From assembly GCF_001884135.1 (NCBI RefSeq), contig NZ_MAOC01000069.1, forward strand, positions 62,001 through 126,000: a DNA stretch of 64,000 nucleotides, given 5' to 3'. How positions within the stretch are numbered: the first letter of the stretch is position 1; every line of letters starts with the position of its first letter. A model generated the notes under the pieces. The model was given only the letters and a program-made list of their open reading frames with translations. It was not told where the DNA came from and did no database searches. The translations under genes were made by a program, and so were the position numbers. Below, one piece after another: positions 55,460 through 63,395 of this stretch. This DNA comes from Bacillus nitratireducens. Lineage in GTDB: Bacteria; Bacillota; Bacilli; Bacillales; Bacillaceae_G.

Positions 55460-56860
55460 ATGAAAAAAATCACATCAACACTATGTATAGCCGGAATGAC
55501 TTTAACTATTTTAGGAGTAGCTCCTCAAAGTAGTTTTGCTCATCTCGATCAAATTGATTTAACTGAGAATGATCCTATTACCGCTCGATGGTCTGCAGAA
55601 GCTCCGTATCATTCTGATAAAAGTACACATTTATGGATTGCAAAACAAGCTATTGAAATTATGAAAACAGAATCTAATGTTGAAGCAAATAAGCAGGCTG
55701 TGGACTTCTTAAATTATCCGCAATATAAAGATCTATTTTCTAAAGGATTATATGATGCAGATTATAATGCAGAATTTAACGATGGTGGAACGGGAATAGG
55801 CGGCGTTTTTAAAGGTGGATGGAAATCCCATTTTTATGATCCTGATACTAAAGAAAATTATAGAGGAGAAACAAATCCAACGGCCCTTACACAAGGCAAG
55901 CAATACTTTTATGAATCTGGAGAACATTTACGAAATAAAGACTATGAAAAAGCTTTCTATTACTTAGGGATAGCCACGCACTACTTTACAGATGCGACAC
56001 AACCTATGCATGCAGCAAATTTTACCGCAATTGATACGAGAGCTATAAAATATCATAGCTATTTTGAAAATTATATTACAACCATTCAAGATCAATTTGC
56101 AGTCACTACTGGAGGGAATTATAACGACTCTCTATCTACACCTGAAGAATGGATTGATTATGCAGCCCGAGTAGCTAAACCTGAAATTCAAAATATCGCT
56201 AATGATAAAACATTTGAGTATTACAATAGCGGTAAGGCGCAATTGTGGCAAGAAATGGTTACCCCAGCTGTGCAGCGAAGCTTAGGAGAATCTCAGCGTA
56301 ATACAGCAGGTTTCCTAAATCTTTGGTTTAAAACGTTTACTAAAAATGTGCAAGCTCCAAGTTTAGAAACTGCACAAATCTATGATATAGCAGGAAATGT
56401 TATAGAAGCAGGGAAAAACTATTATATCGTACCAAGTGAATCTCCTTTTCAAGGTCTAACGTTTGAATGGTATGTAGCAAATCGTTACGATTATGTTTTA
56501 CTTGCAAATAATAAGAACAATGCTTTATCTGGTACACCTATAGAATTTGTATTTTACAAAGATAATGATGCAAAGCTACACCACGGTGAAAGCGTATACC
56601 TTCGCATGAAGCATTCTAATTATGATCAATATCAATATTTAAATTGGTCCAAATATTCTATTTGGGTTCACCTTGCTAAGAAATCTGATAGTTTAGCAGA
56701 CTTTAAAATTCAAATTAACCCGGATAACCCTACAGAATATAATATTTTTACAGATGGTTATCCATTAAATTATGAGAATATAAATGCAGAGAAAAGTTGG
56801 ATTGTACTAGGTGAAAAAACACAAAAACCTAGTACATGGAAGTTTGTACCTTTCAGATAA
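55460..56860 (+). CDS. Secreted zinc-dependent phospholipase C with extra C-terminal domain
   Basis: 466 residues. Signal peptide (about 1-27) and propeptide to Arg43, then a mature N-terminal Trp44 (WSAEAPYH), as in B. cereus PC-PLC where Trp1 is a zinc ligand. Zinc and catalytic residues lie in HLWIAKQAI (His57), GLYDADYN (Asp101), SHFYDPDT, GIATHYFTDATQPMHAANF and YHSYFENYI. The catalytic part ends near residue 300, where PlcB stops at about 283. About 165 further residues follow (ETAQIYDIAGNVIEAGKNYY to STWKFVPFR), perhaps a beta-trefoil-like binding module. A perfect PlcR box precedes it, so quorum-controlled secretion is expected. A strong terminator follows. Confidence 0.9.
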   Translation: MKKITSTLCIAGMTLTILGVAPQSSFAHLDQIDLTENDPITARWSAEAPYHSDKSTHLWIAKQAIEIMKTESNVEANKQAVDFLNYPQYKDLFSKGLYDADYNAEFNDGGTGIGGVFKGGWKSHFYDPDTKENYRGETNPTALTQGKQYFYESGEHLRNKDYEKAFYYLGIATHYFTDATQPMHAANFTAIDTRAIKYHSYFENYITTIQDQFAVTTGGNYNDSLSTPEEWIDYAARVAKPEIQNIANDKTFEYYNSGKAQLWQEMVTPAVQRSLGESQRNTAGFLNLWFKTFTKNVQAPSLETAQIYDIAGNVIEAGKNYYIVPSESPFQGLTFEWYVANRYDYVLLANNKNNALSGTPIEFVFYKDNDAKLHHGESVYLRMKHSNYDQYQYLNWSKYSIWVHLAKKSDSLADFKIQINPDNPTEYNIFTDGYPLNYENINAEKSWIVLGEKTQKPSTWKFVPFR

Positions 56861-56864
56861 CCTA

Positions 56865-56902
56865 AACACACTCGTTCCTAATCAGAACGAGTGTGTTTTT
56901 TG
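56865..56902 (+). terminator. Rho-independent terminator
   Basis: A perfect 13-bp stem (AACACACTCGTTC and complement) followed by TTTTTTG, 5 bp after the phospholipase stop. Confidence 0.93.
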
Positions 56903-56921
56903 TTTTGAGGTATTTGTTTTT

Positions 56922-56970
56922 CTTAAGTTGATGGATGTGGGATCACCATACATGCCCATCAACTTAAGAA
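56922..56970. repeat. IS231-type end-to-end inverted repeat
   Basis: 13-bp arms CTTAAGTTGATGG / CCATCAACTTAAG. The right arm reads CATGCCCATCAACTTAAGAA, the IS231 terminal repeat as I know it. It may be a minimal IS231 scar or MITE. Confidence 0.65.
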
Positions 56971-57004
56971 CGGAAACAGTTTGATCAACTTAGGGGGAAC
57001 AACC

Positions 57005-57193
57005 TTGTTCAATCAGATGGTAAAAGCTGTACCGAATTTATTTGCGATTGGAAATTTATTGGGCGGTGTTTTTTCAATTACCATGAATATGAGTGACTAC
57101 TTGGGAGTAGCCTTCATTTTAATTTTCTTTTCAGCTGTTTTTGATCTTCTTGATGGAAAGATTGCGAGAAAATTAAAAGTGAACAGTAAATAA
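57005..57193 (+). pseudogene. Truncated CDP-alcohol phosphatidyltransferase (PssA-like) N-terminus
   Basis: 62 codons from a TTG with GGGGGAAC upstream. It reads MVKAVPNLFAIGNLLGGVFS, two membrane helices, then FDLLDGKIARKLKV. This is the start of the CDP-alcohol phosphatidyltransferase motif DGxxARxxxxxS/GxxxDxxxD. It stops right after DGKIARKL, so the second half of the active site is missing. It is flanked by an IS231-type scar and an IS6 fragment, which likely caused the truncation. Confidence 0.7.
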
Positions 57194-57203
57194 GGAACAA
57201 GGT

Positions 57204-57479
57204 TTAAGCATTAGCTAGTAATTGTTGAAGTTCATTGTACATTGAAAAGGCGGAGTCTCTTTGAAGACTTCGCCTTTGTTTATATAGGGCATGAATGGTC
57301 TCGATACCTTTTATCGTACGTGAAGCATGACTAAGATTTTGAAATCCTGCAGATTTGGCAAAACGTCTCTTTACATGCCAATGATCCTGTTCAATAAGAT
57401 GGCTTAAATTTTTGAGTCTACAATGGATTGTAGTTTGATAAACCGAGAGACCCTTTAGAATAGAAATCACTTTTGACAC
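57204..57479 (-). pseudogene. IS6-family transposase C-terminal fragment
   Basis: 91 codons: LSHLIEQDHWHVKRRFAKSA (catalytic Glu), then HASRTIKGIETIHALYKQRRSL. This is a different IS6 subgroup from the copies at 45 and 53 kb. The N-terminal two thirds, including both catalytic Asp, are absent. The frame is fused to the end of the upstream gene by a 13-bp overlap. Confidence 0.82.
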
Positions 57480-57961
57480 AAAACAATGATTCTATATGGT
57501 GTAGTTTGAGCTGGTATACTCATTGTTGTAAAACCATAAATAGCTATTAAATTTCGATTTACAAGATTACCTGTGAAGATTTGACCATTTGTTAATAAAA
57601 TTTGAGTAGAAGGAGAAATATTTAATTTTAATTTTCCATCACTACTCTCCAACTGTTCATTAAAATAGTCTACTTTTACATTTTGATGGGGTGTATATTT
57701 TGCCATAACAATCGCTTGAAATTGTGGTGGGAAAATGAGAGGCGCAGGGACGTTGGCATCGTAAAACCCAGTTACTTTATCTCCTACTACTACCGTTGCA
57801 AAGTCGATAAAATACGTATTTGGTTTCACTACAAAATTTATTAGATTCCCATAACCATTATCTACGGACATTAATTTATTACATCCTATATCTTCGTTTG
57901 ATCCTGTTACAAAATCGTTAATCATAGTTATTGTACCTTCAAATGATTGAAATTTTTTCAT
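57467..57961 (-). CDS. Hypothetical protein (164 aa)
   Basis: Family not recognised. Opens MKKFQSFEGTITMINDFVTG, with VDNGYGNLINFVVKPNTYFI, PAPLIFPPQFQAIVMAKYTP and ending TPYRIIVLCQK. It is predicted soluble and beta-rich, without signal peptide. AGAGGTAT precedes the ATG. It lies 53 bp downstream of the broken collagen-like gene on the same strand and could be co-transcribed, which hints at a spore-surface role, but that is a guess. The 3' end abuts an IS6 fragment; the C-terminus may be altered by that junction. Confidence 0.6.
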   Translation of the reverse strand: MKKFQSFEGTITMINDFVTGSNEDIGCNKLMSVDNGYGNLINFVVKPNTYFIDFATVVVGDKVTGFYDANVPAPLIFPPQFQAIVMAKYTPHQNVKVDYFNEQLESSDGKLKLNISPSTQILLTNGQIFTGNLVNRNLIAIYGFTTMSIPAQTTPYRIIVLCQK

Positions 57962-58014
57962 TCAAATACCTCTTTTGTTTATATAATTAAACCTCTATCG
58001 TTACTCTATAATTT

Positions 58015-58413
58015 TTAAAAACATGTAAATAAAATAATCCTTCTCGTATCAATTCCAAAAATAACCCAAAACCTACCGTTCCATCTAAAACCAGCAACAG
58101 ACCTTGGTCCTACAAAAATTGGGAAATACCAAAACTGTTCACCATTACTAAGCCATATATAAGTATTTCGAAATAAACATAATGCAATTGCTCCTGAATC
58201 AACAGCAAATGGTGAAGCTGTTGATTGTTGAGGAATAAATGATGGGGGAGGAGATGTTGGAGCTTGTGAACTTTGCTGTCCTGGAAAACTTGGTGCACCC
58301 GGAAAACCTGGTCCTCAGATTCCAGGTATACCTGGAATCTGAGGACCAGGGAATTGACGATCGAAGTATTGATCATAATTTATATAAGGATAATATATTG
58401 ACTCATTATACAT
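58015..58413 (-). pseudogene. Collagen-like/conserved-domain protein broken by in-frame TGA
   Basis: The frame starts at ATG 58413 (AAAGAGGTGA upstream): MYNESIYYPYINYDQYFDRQ, then collagen-type GPQIPGIPGI, then TGA (58315-58317). The same frame continues GPGFPGAPSFPGQQSS, a Pro/Gln linker, and a conserved C-terminal domain (IALCLFRNTYIWLSNGEQFW, GPRSVAGFRWNGRFWV, GIDTRRIILFTC). That C-terminal domain is familiar from short B. cereus-group proteins with Gly-Pro-rich necks. The stop lies in a 44-bp perfect palindrome. Without the stop it would be about 132 residues. Confidence 0.75.
58307..58350. repeat. 44-bp perfect palindrome inside collagen-like gene
   Basis: Two 22-bp arms meet without a spacer; the left arm begins CCTGGTCCTCAGATTCCAGG and ends TA. 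Both strands encode Gly-Pro-type collagen triplets around it. It creates the in-frame TGA. Confidence 0.95.
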
Positions 58414-58465
58414 TTAAAAGTCACCTCTTTATTTTTAAAACCTTCTAAATTATTAATATGTAATG

Positions 58466-58505
58466 TTGTTCGTATAGGATGCTTATTCGCTTCCTATACG
58501 AACAA
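58466..58505. terminator. Hairpin with 14-bp arms
   Basis: TTGTTCGTATAGGA / TCCTATACGAACAA with an 12-base loop. It lies upstream of the collagen-like gene and may terminate transcription arriving from the IS231 remnant side. Confidence 0.7.
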
Positions 58506-58610
58506 TATTTTAAACAAAACAAATATCAAACAGGAAAGTATACCCCTGCCCTTTGTTTTTCGGTATGAAGTAATGATATAAAATTTTTGTTTTGGGGATA
58601 CTTCAAAATA

Positions 58611-58656
58611 TTAGCCTGATGGGCATGGGGGACCGCCACATACCCATCAAGCTAAA
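58611..58656. repeat. IS231-like inverted end pair
   Basis: TTAGCCTGATGGG and CCCATCAAGCTAA face each other across about 20 bp. Similar to the scars at 28953 and 56922. Confidence 0.6.
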
Positions 58657-58719
58657 GATGGGTATTCCATGAACTTCCGTTCTTGATGCCCACATGCTTG
58701 ATATTTTTTTATTTGTTTT

Positions 58720-58960
58720 TAAAGTTTTCTTTTGATTAAAAGGGAAAATACACGCTGTAAAAATAAAACAGCACATCGGTTAAAACGTTGATTAAGTCTT
58801 TCTGAACTCATAATTGTAGCTGTATTTGCACAAAGCTGACTACATAATCGAGTAAGAGAATCGCTTGCTACATGTTGACTAATCCAGATACATAAAGCAG
58901 CTAAATCTTTTGCGCCATACTTACTTTTACGTTTTACAAAACCTGTCTCTTGTGCAAAAG
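58720..58960 (-). pseudogene. IS231 (IS4-family) transposase N-terminal fragment
   Basis: 80 codons: [40 protein letters not shown] and [19 protein letters not shown], typical of the IS231 transposase N-terminus. The first about 25 residues and everything after residue about 105, including the catalytic DDE domain, are missing. Confidence 0.82.
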
Positions 58961-59242
58961 GTTATCTTAGTTGATTCACCGCAATACAAAATCCACAATA
59001 ATTGAGGGCAAACGTTTTATGTTACAGCTAGTAATGGATATATAATTGTACTCTAATAAAACAATCAACCGCTAGAGATAGTATAGTGAAAAATCGAATA
59101 ATTTAATACCATTGCGGGGCAAAACTTTATAGAAGAGCAGTAAAATAAATAACCGGTTTCTTAAGATACAGGGAACAGGTTATTCTGTGCCAAAACGTAT
59201 AATTTTCTTTTTGAGCTGGTGCCTCTTCTTCGTTGACTACCT
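58961..59242. other. Intergenic region, no gene seen
   Basis: Contains a weak hairpin near 59139-59177 (ATAACC / GGTTAT) but no supported ORF. It probably includes further IS231 decay. Confidence 0.4.
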
Positions 59243-59294
59243 AAAAACAAGCCGAAAAATTTACATCTGGATGTGAATTTTTCGGCTTGTTTTT
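59243..59294. terminator. Very strong bidirectional terminator
   Basis: 24-bp arms with one mismatch (AAAAACAAGCCGAAAAATTt...) and a 4-base loop, A/T runs on both sides. No gene directly upstream on either strand is recognisable, so it may outlive a deleted gene. The 59295-59624 stretch has only the promoter region of the lysozyme-like gene. Confidence 0.88.
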
Positions 59295-59624
59295 GAATTG
59301 AAGAAATAATAATAAAACTCTATTTTGTTATTATTTTTGACAGTTTACTATATAGCAAGGTAGGAGATAAATAATTTGAATCCTAGACATGGTCTGTTAA
59401 TCTCCCCTTTATACCAATATCCTTTTAAATTACTCTAATAAATGAACTTTATTTTATTTTTATCTTATCTTTACCTTATCTTTAAAATTTTATATTAAAC
59501 TTTACATCTAAAAGAAAAGATTTCGAGTCTAAAAAAGCAGGGGTAAAGGTGATTATTGCATCTTTTATAAATAACCAACCACCACCATTGAAAATGCAAT
59601 TTTTTATACAAGGAGGAGTAATAT

Positions 59625-60266
59625 ATGAAGAATAAGAGTAAAAAACAAGTTATTATATTATTTTTTATTAGTATTTTAGGTTTAGGAACAATCATTGGGA
59701 TACTATATTTTAATCATAAAACTAATATTCATAGAAATAAAGCGCTCGCTACCGAAGAACGTTTATTGCAATATGAGCCCATTATGAAAAAAGAATTAGA
59801 AAAATATAATTTAGGAGAAAAAACAGCACTTTTGTTAGGAATTATGTACCAAGAGAGTAGAGGTGAGGGCAACGACCCTATGCAGTCCTCTGAATCACTT
59901 GGATTAAAGCCAAATGAAATACAAGAGATAAACTTGAGCATTAAACAAGGGGTAAAGCACTTTGCTCAAATGTACAAATATGGAACAGAAAAAGGTGTTA
60001 GCATGGATACAATTATTCAAAGCTATAATATGGGACCAGGGTATATTGATTTTATTTCCAGTCAAGAGGCTAAACAACACTCAGACGATTCGGCTAAAAA
60101 GTTTTCTAAGATGAAAGTTGATCAGAATCCAGACATATACACTTGTGGTGGAAATAAACAAAATTTTAGGTATCCATATTGTTATGGTGATTTCACATAT
60201 ACAACAAAGGTGAATGAAAAAACAAAACTTATTGAAGAACTTCTCCAAAAAAAAATTAAAATATAA
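59625..60266 (+). CDS. Lysozyme-like (CwlT N-terminal type) exported protein
   Basis: 213 residues. An N-terminal membrane anchor (about 9-29) is followed by a lysozyme-like domain: LLLGIMYQESRGEGNDPMQS with the catalytic Glu, then GLKPNEIQEINLSIKQGVKHFAQM, IIQSYNMGPGYIDFI and KVDQNPDIYTCGG. This matches the muramidase domain of conjugative-element wall hydrolases such as CwlT, but no NlpC/P60 domain is attached. AAGGAGGAG precedes the ATG. It stands alone. It may be a leftover of a mobile element or a chromosomal homologue. Confidence 0.85.
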   Translation: MKNKSKKQVIILFFISILGLGTIIGILYFNHKTNIHRNKALATEERLLQYEPIMKKELEKYNLGEKTALLLGIMYQESRGEGNDPMQSSESLGLKPNEIQEINLSIKQGVKHFAQMYKYGTEKGVSMDTIIQSYNMGPGYIDFISSQEAKQHSDDSAKKFSKMKVDQNPDIYTCGGNKQNFRYPYCYGDFTYTTKVNEKTKLIEELLQKKIKI

Positions 60267-60400
60267 TTCGAAAGGTTTTAATGCAAGAACTTAAAGTTAC
60301 GTGTAAGAAATCTATTAAATTAGGTCGTATTTATCCTCGTATTCTAAAAATAGTATGATTACATACCCATTAGGCTAAGATAAGTTTGGATTAATATAAC

Positions 60401-60452
60401 AAAAACGTTATTCTTTCAAATTTATCTTATCTAGAAAGAATAACGTTTTTTT
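60401..60452. terminator. Strong terminator
   Basis: Perfect 17-bp stem AAAAACGTTATTCTTTC and complement, followed by a T run, about 135 bp after the lysozyme-like gene. An IS231-like end (ACATACCCATTAGGCTAAG) lies just before it at 60361-60379. Confidence 0.88.
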
Positions 60453-60659
60453 ACTTTTTGGAGTAGTTTTATATCCTTAAGTTGATAGAAATGTAAGATG
60501 CACTTAATAGGTTCTTTGACAGGGATATTAATCTTTATTACTCTGATGGAATGTTTTCTTGAACTAATTCCAGTTCCAACTCATTTTTTGTTTCACTCTT
60601 TTTAAATTTATATTGTGTCCCAATTTCAGATTCACTGAACTAATTCAAGAGATCTCCCC
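60453..60659. other. Short gap with an ORF remnant
   Basis: The minus strand near 60543-60635 reads SESEIGTQYKFKKSETKNEL then ELVQENIPSE without a start, in line with the ORF upstream. It may be a separated tail of a former gene. Confidence 0.35.
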
Positions 60660-60944
60660 CTATCCACCAAAGAAATGATATTCGTATTGTCCATTCATAC
60701 CATCTTTGACAGCTATAATATTAGTAAGCTTGTAGTTAAGTGAACCATCCCCGTAGTAAACCTCTACTAATACCTGTTCTCGTGACCAAAGAGCATCATA
60801 GTACTTTTTAACTCTTTCGTCAGTTCTAATAATAAACCCATCTGCAGTAGACATTTGCTCCTGATAATTCAAAGTTTTTGCTTCAATAAATGAAAGTTCT
60901 TCACTATCAACAAAAATCTTTTCAATTTCTTTCGTCACATCCAT
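60660..60944 (-). CDS. Hypothetical protein (94 aa)
   Basis: Not recognised. Opens MDVTKEIEKIFVDSEELSFI, with DGFIIRTDERVKKYYDALWS and VEVYYGDGSLNYKLTNIIAV. It is a soluble alpha/beta protein; size and composition resemble small immunity or phage-type proteins, but nothing identifies it. GGGGATGAGG lies before the ATG. The sequence looks coding throughout. Confidence 0.55.
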   Translation of the reverse strand: MDVTKEIEKIFVDSEELSFIEAKTLNYQEQMSTADGFIIRTDERVKKYYDALWSREQVLVEVYYGDGSLNYKLTNIIAVKDGMNGQYEYHFFGG

Positions 60945-61342
60945 ATAACCTCATCCCCTTTCCTCCAGAATACCATATAAATAATCGTTGACTTAAGGGA
61001 CAAATTTAAAAGATCAGCTTAAAACCAAGCCGACCTTTAGGAGAACCCTACCGATTTTTTTCCTTTAACTCTTATCCCTTCCCCTATTATGCAACTAGAT
61101 TGTTAGGCTATTCGAAAAAATTTATCTATTTTATTAAACCGGTCACATTTGCTCATACTAAGATTGTAAACACTTATACTAGGATCTGAGCACGTACCAA
61201 TCTTGGAAAACAACCGTACACGTTGTGTCGTCATCCCCGAAAGCAATGAATGATGTATATAAAGTGAAGTGTAAAATAAATGAAACGTATTAGTAAATCA
61301 TTCATGACGTACAGGTGATATAAGTCAGAAATAAGATAAATT
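60945..61342. other. Intergenic region, no gene seen
   Basis: No supported ORF. A short plus-strand frame near 61249 (MNDVYKVKCKINET) lies before the terminator at 61343, but it lacks a ribosome site. Confidence 0.4.
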
Positions 61343-61368
61343 AAAGTGAGTTTTCTCCTCACTTTTTT
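61343..61368 (+). terminator. Rho-independent terminator
   Basis: AAAGTGAG / CTCACTTT stem followed by TTTTT on the plus strand. The transcript it would end is not identified. Confidence 0.65.
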
Positions 61369-61430
61369 CTTTTGAAGCGTGATGTGAAAATAATTGTAAT
61401 TCATCAGATACAGAAATAGACATACAAAAA

Positions 61431-61467
61431 CGCCACCCTTTCCTATAATTCTACAGAAAGAATAGCG
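61431..61467. repeat. 37-bp dispersed repeat, copy 2
   Basis: Matches 35277-35313 at 35 of 37 positions. It lies about 65 bp downstream of the lipoprotein gene and may act as its terminator. Confidence 0.7.
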
Positions 61468-61531
61468 TATTTTTTGTATTTTATTTTGCTAGTTTGATAG
61501 CAATGTGGCTATGCCCATTCTAAGAGGGGCT

Positions 61532-62563
61532 TTATACTGCAGGTTCTGTTGGAGCTGGTTGAACAGGAGTTACTTCCCCGCCATCCATGTTATCATACCT
61601 CATAGATTGATTCATAAATTCACCAATCATTTTTTGTAACTCATCCATTGGGACAATGTTCTTTTCAGAAGTATCGAATGTGAATTTGATTGGTTTATCG
61701 ATAGATTTAATATCAGAATTAATATTCATATCAAATTTAATTGTTTCTTTTTCGTCTTTAGAATTTTTTGCTTCGACATGAATTGCTGCATCCTGTTTTT
61801 TAATCGTTGTTCCATCCATTGTATAAATTAAAGAAATAGATGATTTATCAAGATTCGCATCTTTTAATTTTTTCTTAAAGTCTGCAATTTCTTGTTTTGT
61901 TCCAGTGAAGTTTTTCATTGTAGACATTTCATCAAATACCTTTTCAATCACTGTTTTTAAATCTTTACCTGTTAATTTCACAGTATATACATCTTTTTCT
62001 TTTGTAAATTTGTCTTCAGGAAGTGCTTTGATTGCATCTAATAACGCTTTCTGTACTTTCTCTTGGATTTCCACAGATTCTTTTGTATCCACTTCTCCTA
62101 AATCTTTCATATCCATTTTGATAACTTTTCCTTCTAGAGTAGAAAAACTATCACCAGGAACGCCAGCTAATTGTAATAGTGATTTTACATTATTCGCTTT
62201 TACATATAAAGCCTTTTTCCCTTCATCCATAAACATTGGAATCGATATATCCATTTTCATTCCATCTGTTTTAATATTTGCACCAATTGTTATTTCATCT
62301 TTTTTTGCATCTTTATCTGTTTTTGAATCAACTGTAAATGATATGTTTTTTAACATATCAATTGCCGCTTTATCTTCTGTTTCCATATCTTTCGGATTAG
62401 AATCGAATTTAAAAGAAATTGAACCGCTTGATTCCATTTGTTTTGCATTTAAAATGTTTTCTGTTGAAGAAACAACTGTTTCTTTTGCAGATTTTCCACA
62501 CGCAGATAAAGCAAAAAGACTTAAACTTGCTGCAACAACTAATCCTATTTTACCAAACTTCAT
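61532..62563 (-). CDS. DUF6612-like lipoprotein
   Basis: 343 residues. Signal peptide with lipobox LSAC, so membrane-anchored outside. The mature part is long, charged and beta-rich: ENILNAKQMESSGSISFKFD, KALYVKANNVKSLLQLAG and PIKFTFDTSEKNIVP, with a C-terminal Pro/Thr-rich tail. It resembles the LppX/LolA-like fold of the DUF6612 lipoproteins of Bacillus. AAAGGGTGA precedes the ATG. Function unknown. Monocistronic. Confidence 0.75.
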   Translation of the reverse strand: MKFGKIGLVVAASLSLFALSACGKSAKETVVSSTENILNAKQMESSGSISFKFDSNPKDMETEDKAAIDMLKNISFTVDSKTDKDAKKDEITIGANIKTDGMKMDISIPMFMDEGKKALYVKANNVKSLLQLAGVPGDSFSTLEGKVIKMDMKDLGEVDTKESVEIQEKVQKALLDAIKALPEDKFTKEKDVYTVKLTGKDLKTVIEKVFDEMSTMKNFTGTKQEIADFKKKLKDANLDKSSISLIYTMDGTTIKKQDAAIHVEAKNSKDEKETIKFDMNINSDIKSIDKPIKFTFDTSEKNIVPMDELQKMIGEFMNQSMRYDNMDGGEVTPVQPAPTEPAV

Positions 62564-62691
62564 AAAATCACCCTTTCAACTCATTAACATATCAATCATA
62601 GCATGAAAAATAAAAAATAGTAATATTTGGATAGAAAAATATTACTACTCAGCTACCTTCTTGATTTGAGGGTTTCTTATTTTCTGTATCT

Positions 62692-62977
62692 TTTAGGTTT
62701 CCCTTTTTTCCGTTAACACTTGAATTATCAAGGTTAGGAGGTGAAATATCAGGTAAACTAATCGGTCAAAACATAGAGGTGAAAATGCTTGTATCATCCA
62801 TTGTATTAGAAAAAGAAGGTGCTTTCGGACAGAACCATGTACCAACAATGCGGAATGAAAAAAACTACCTACTAATAAACGGATTTCAGTGAAATTACTT
62901 TCTTTATTCAATAAAACAAATGATTATAAGCGGATAAAAGAAAAATTAATAGGCAAAACATTAACATTTGTACCCGA
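62692..62977 (+). pseudogene. Decayed plus-strand gene next to dispersed repeat
   Basis: An open frame without a start reads PLTLELSRLGGEISGKLIGQ, then KMLVSSIVLEKEGAFGQNHV and ends at a stop. With a one-base shift it continues KLLSLFNKTNDYKRIKEKL then IGKTLTF, up to the repeat at 62990. Family not recognised. The repeat insertion may have cut it. Confidence 0.4.
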
Positions 62978-62989
62978 CCATCCCATAGT

Positions 62990-63103
62990 CATCAGGCTAA
63001 GATTTTAAGGTATCTCCTAAATGGAAATTTTGGGTTTTTTATAGCACCGAAGTTCATTTTTATCATTTTGGGGAAGAATGTGTTTCTTAACTTGATAGCG
63101 ATG
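62990..63103. repeat. B. cereus-type dispersed repeat (bcr-like), copy 2
   Basis: Inverted copy of 40397-40510. Reverse complement starts CATCGCTATCAAGTTAAGAA and ends CTTAGCCTGATG. The 63104-63395 stretch beyond it holds only the promoter region of the next gene. Confidence 0.75.
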
Positions 63104-63395
63104 GGGCGGGACACCATATTGAGGAATCTGTTTTAAGATAATTTTTCCACGAAACTAAAACTTCCCACAATATTCTTCTGTTTTAATTATTACTTTATAT
63201 CTATTTTAACAAAATCTTAATTGAACTTTTAGCAATAACCACTTCTATGCATGGTTATATGCCCTTGGTCTCCCAAAATGAAAGAGAGTATTATATGGAC
63301 TTTTTTATTTAAGAATATATGGTTTTAGAAATAACAAGTAGGAATTTATGGTAAAATAGTAAATATTTTCGAATAAAGGAGTGGAGGGGTTTTAA

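Noticed and set aside
58110-58448. ORFs of 88 and 69 residues on either strand over the collagen-like gene
   Set aside because: They are other frames of the interrupted collagen-like gene; they share a peptide only because of the palindrome.
62693-62911. 72-residue minus-strand ORF
   Set aside because: It is antisense to a more convincing plus-strand coding remnant and has no ribosome site.
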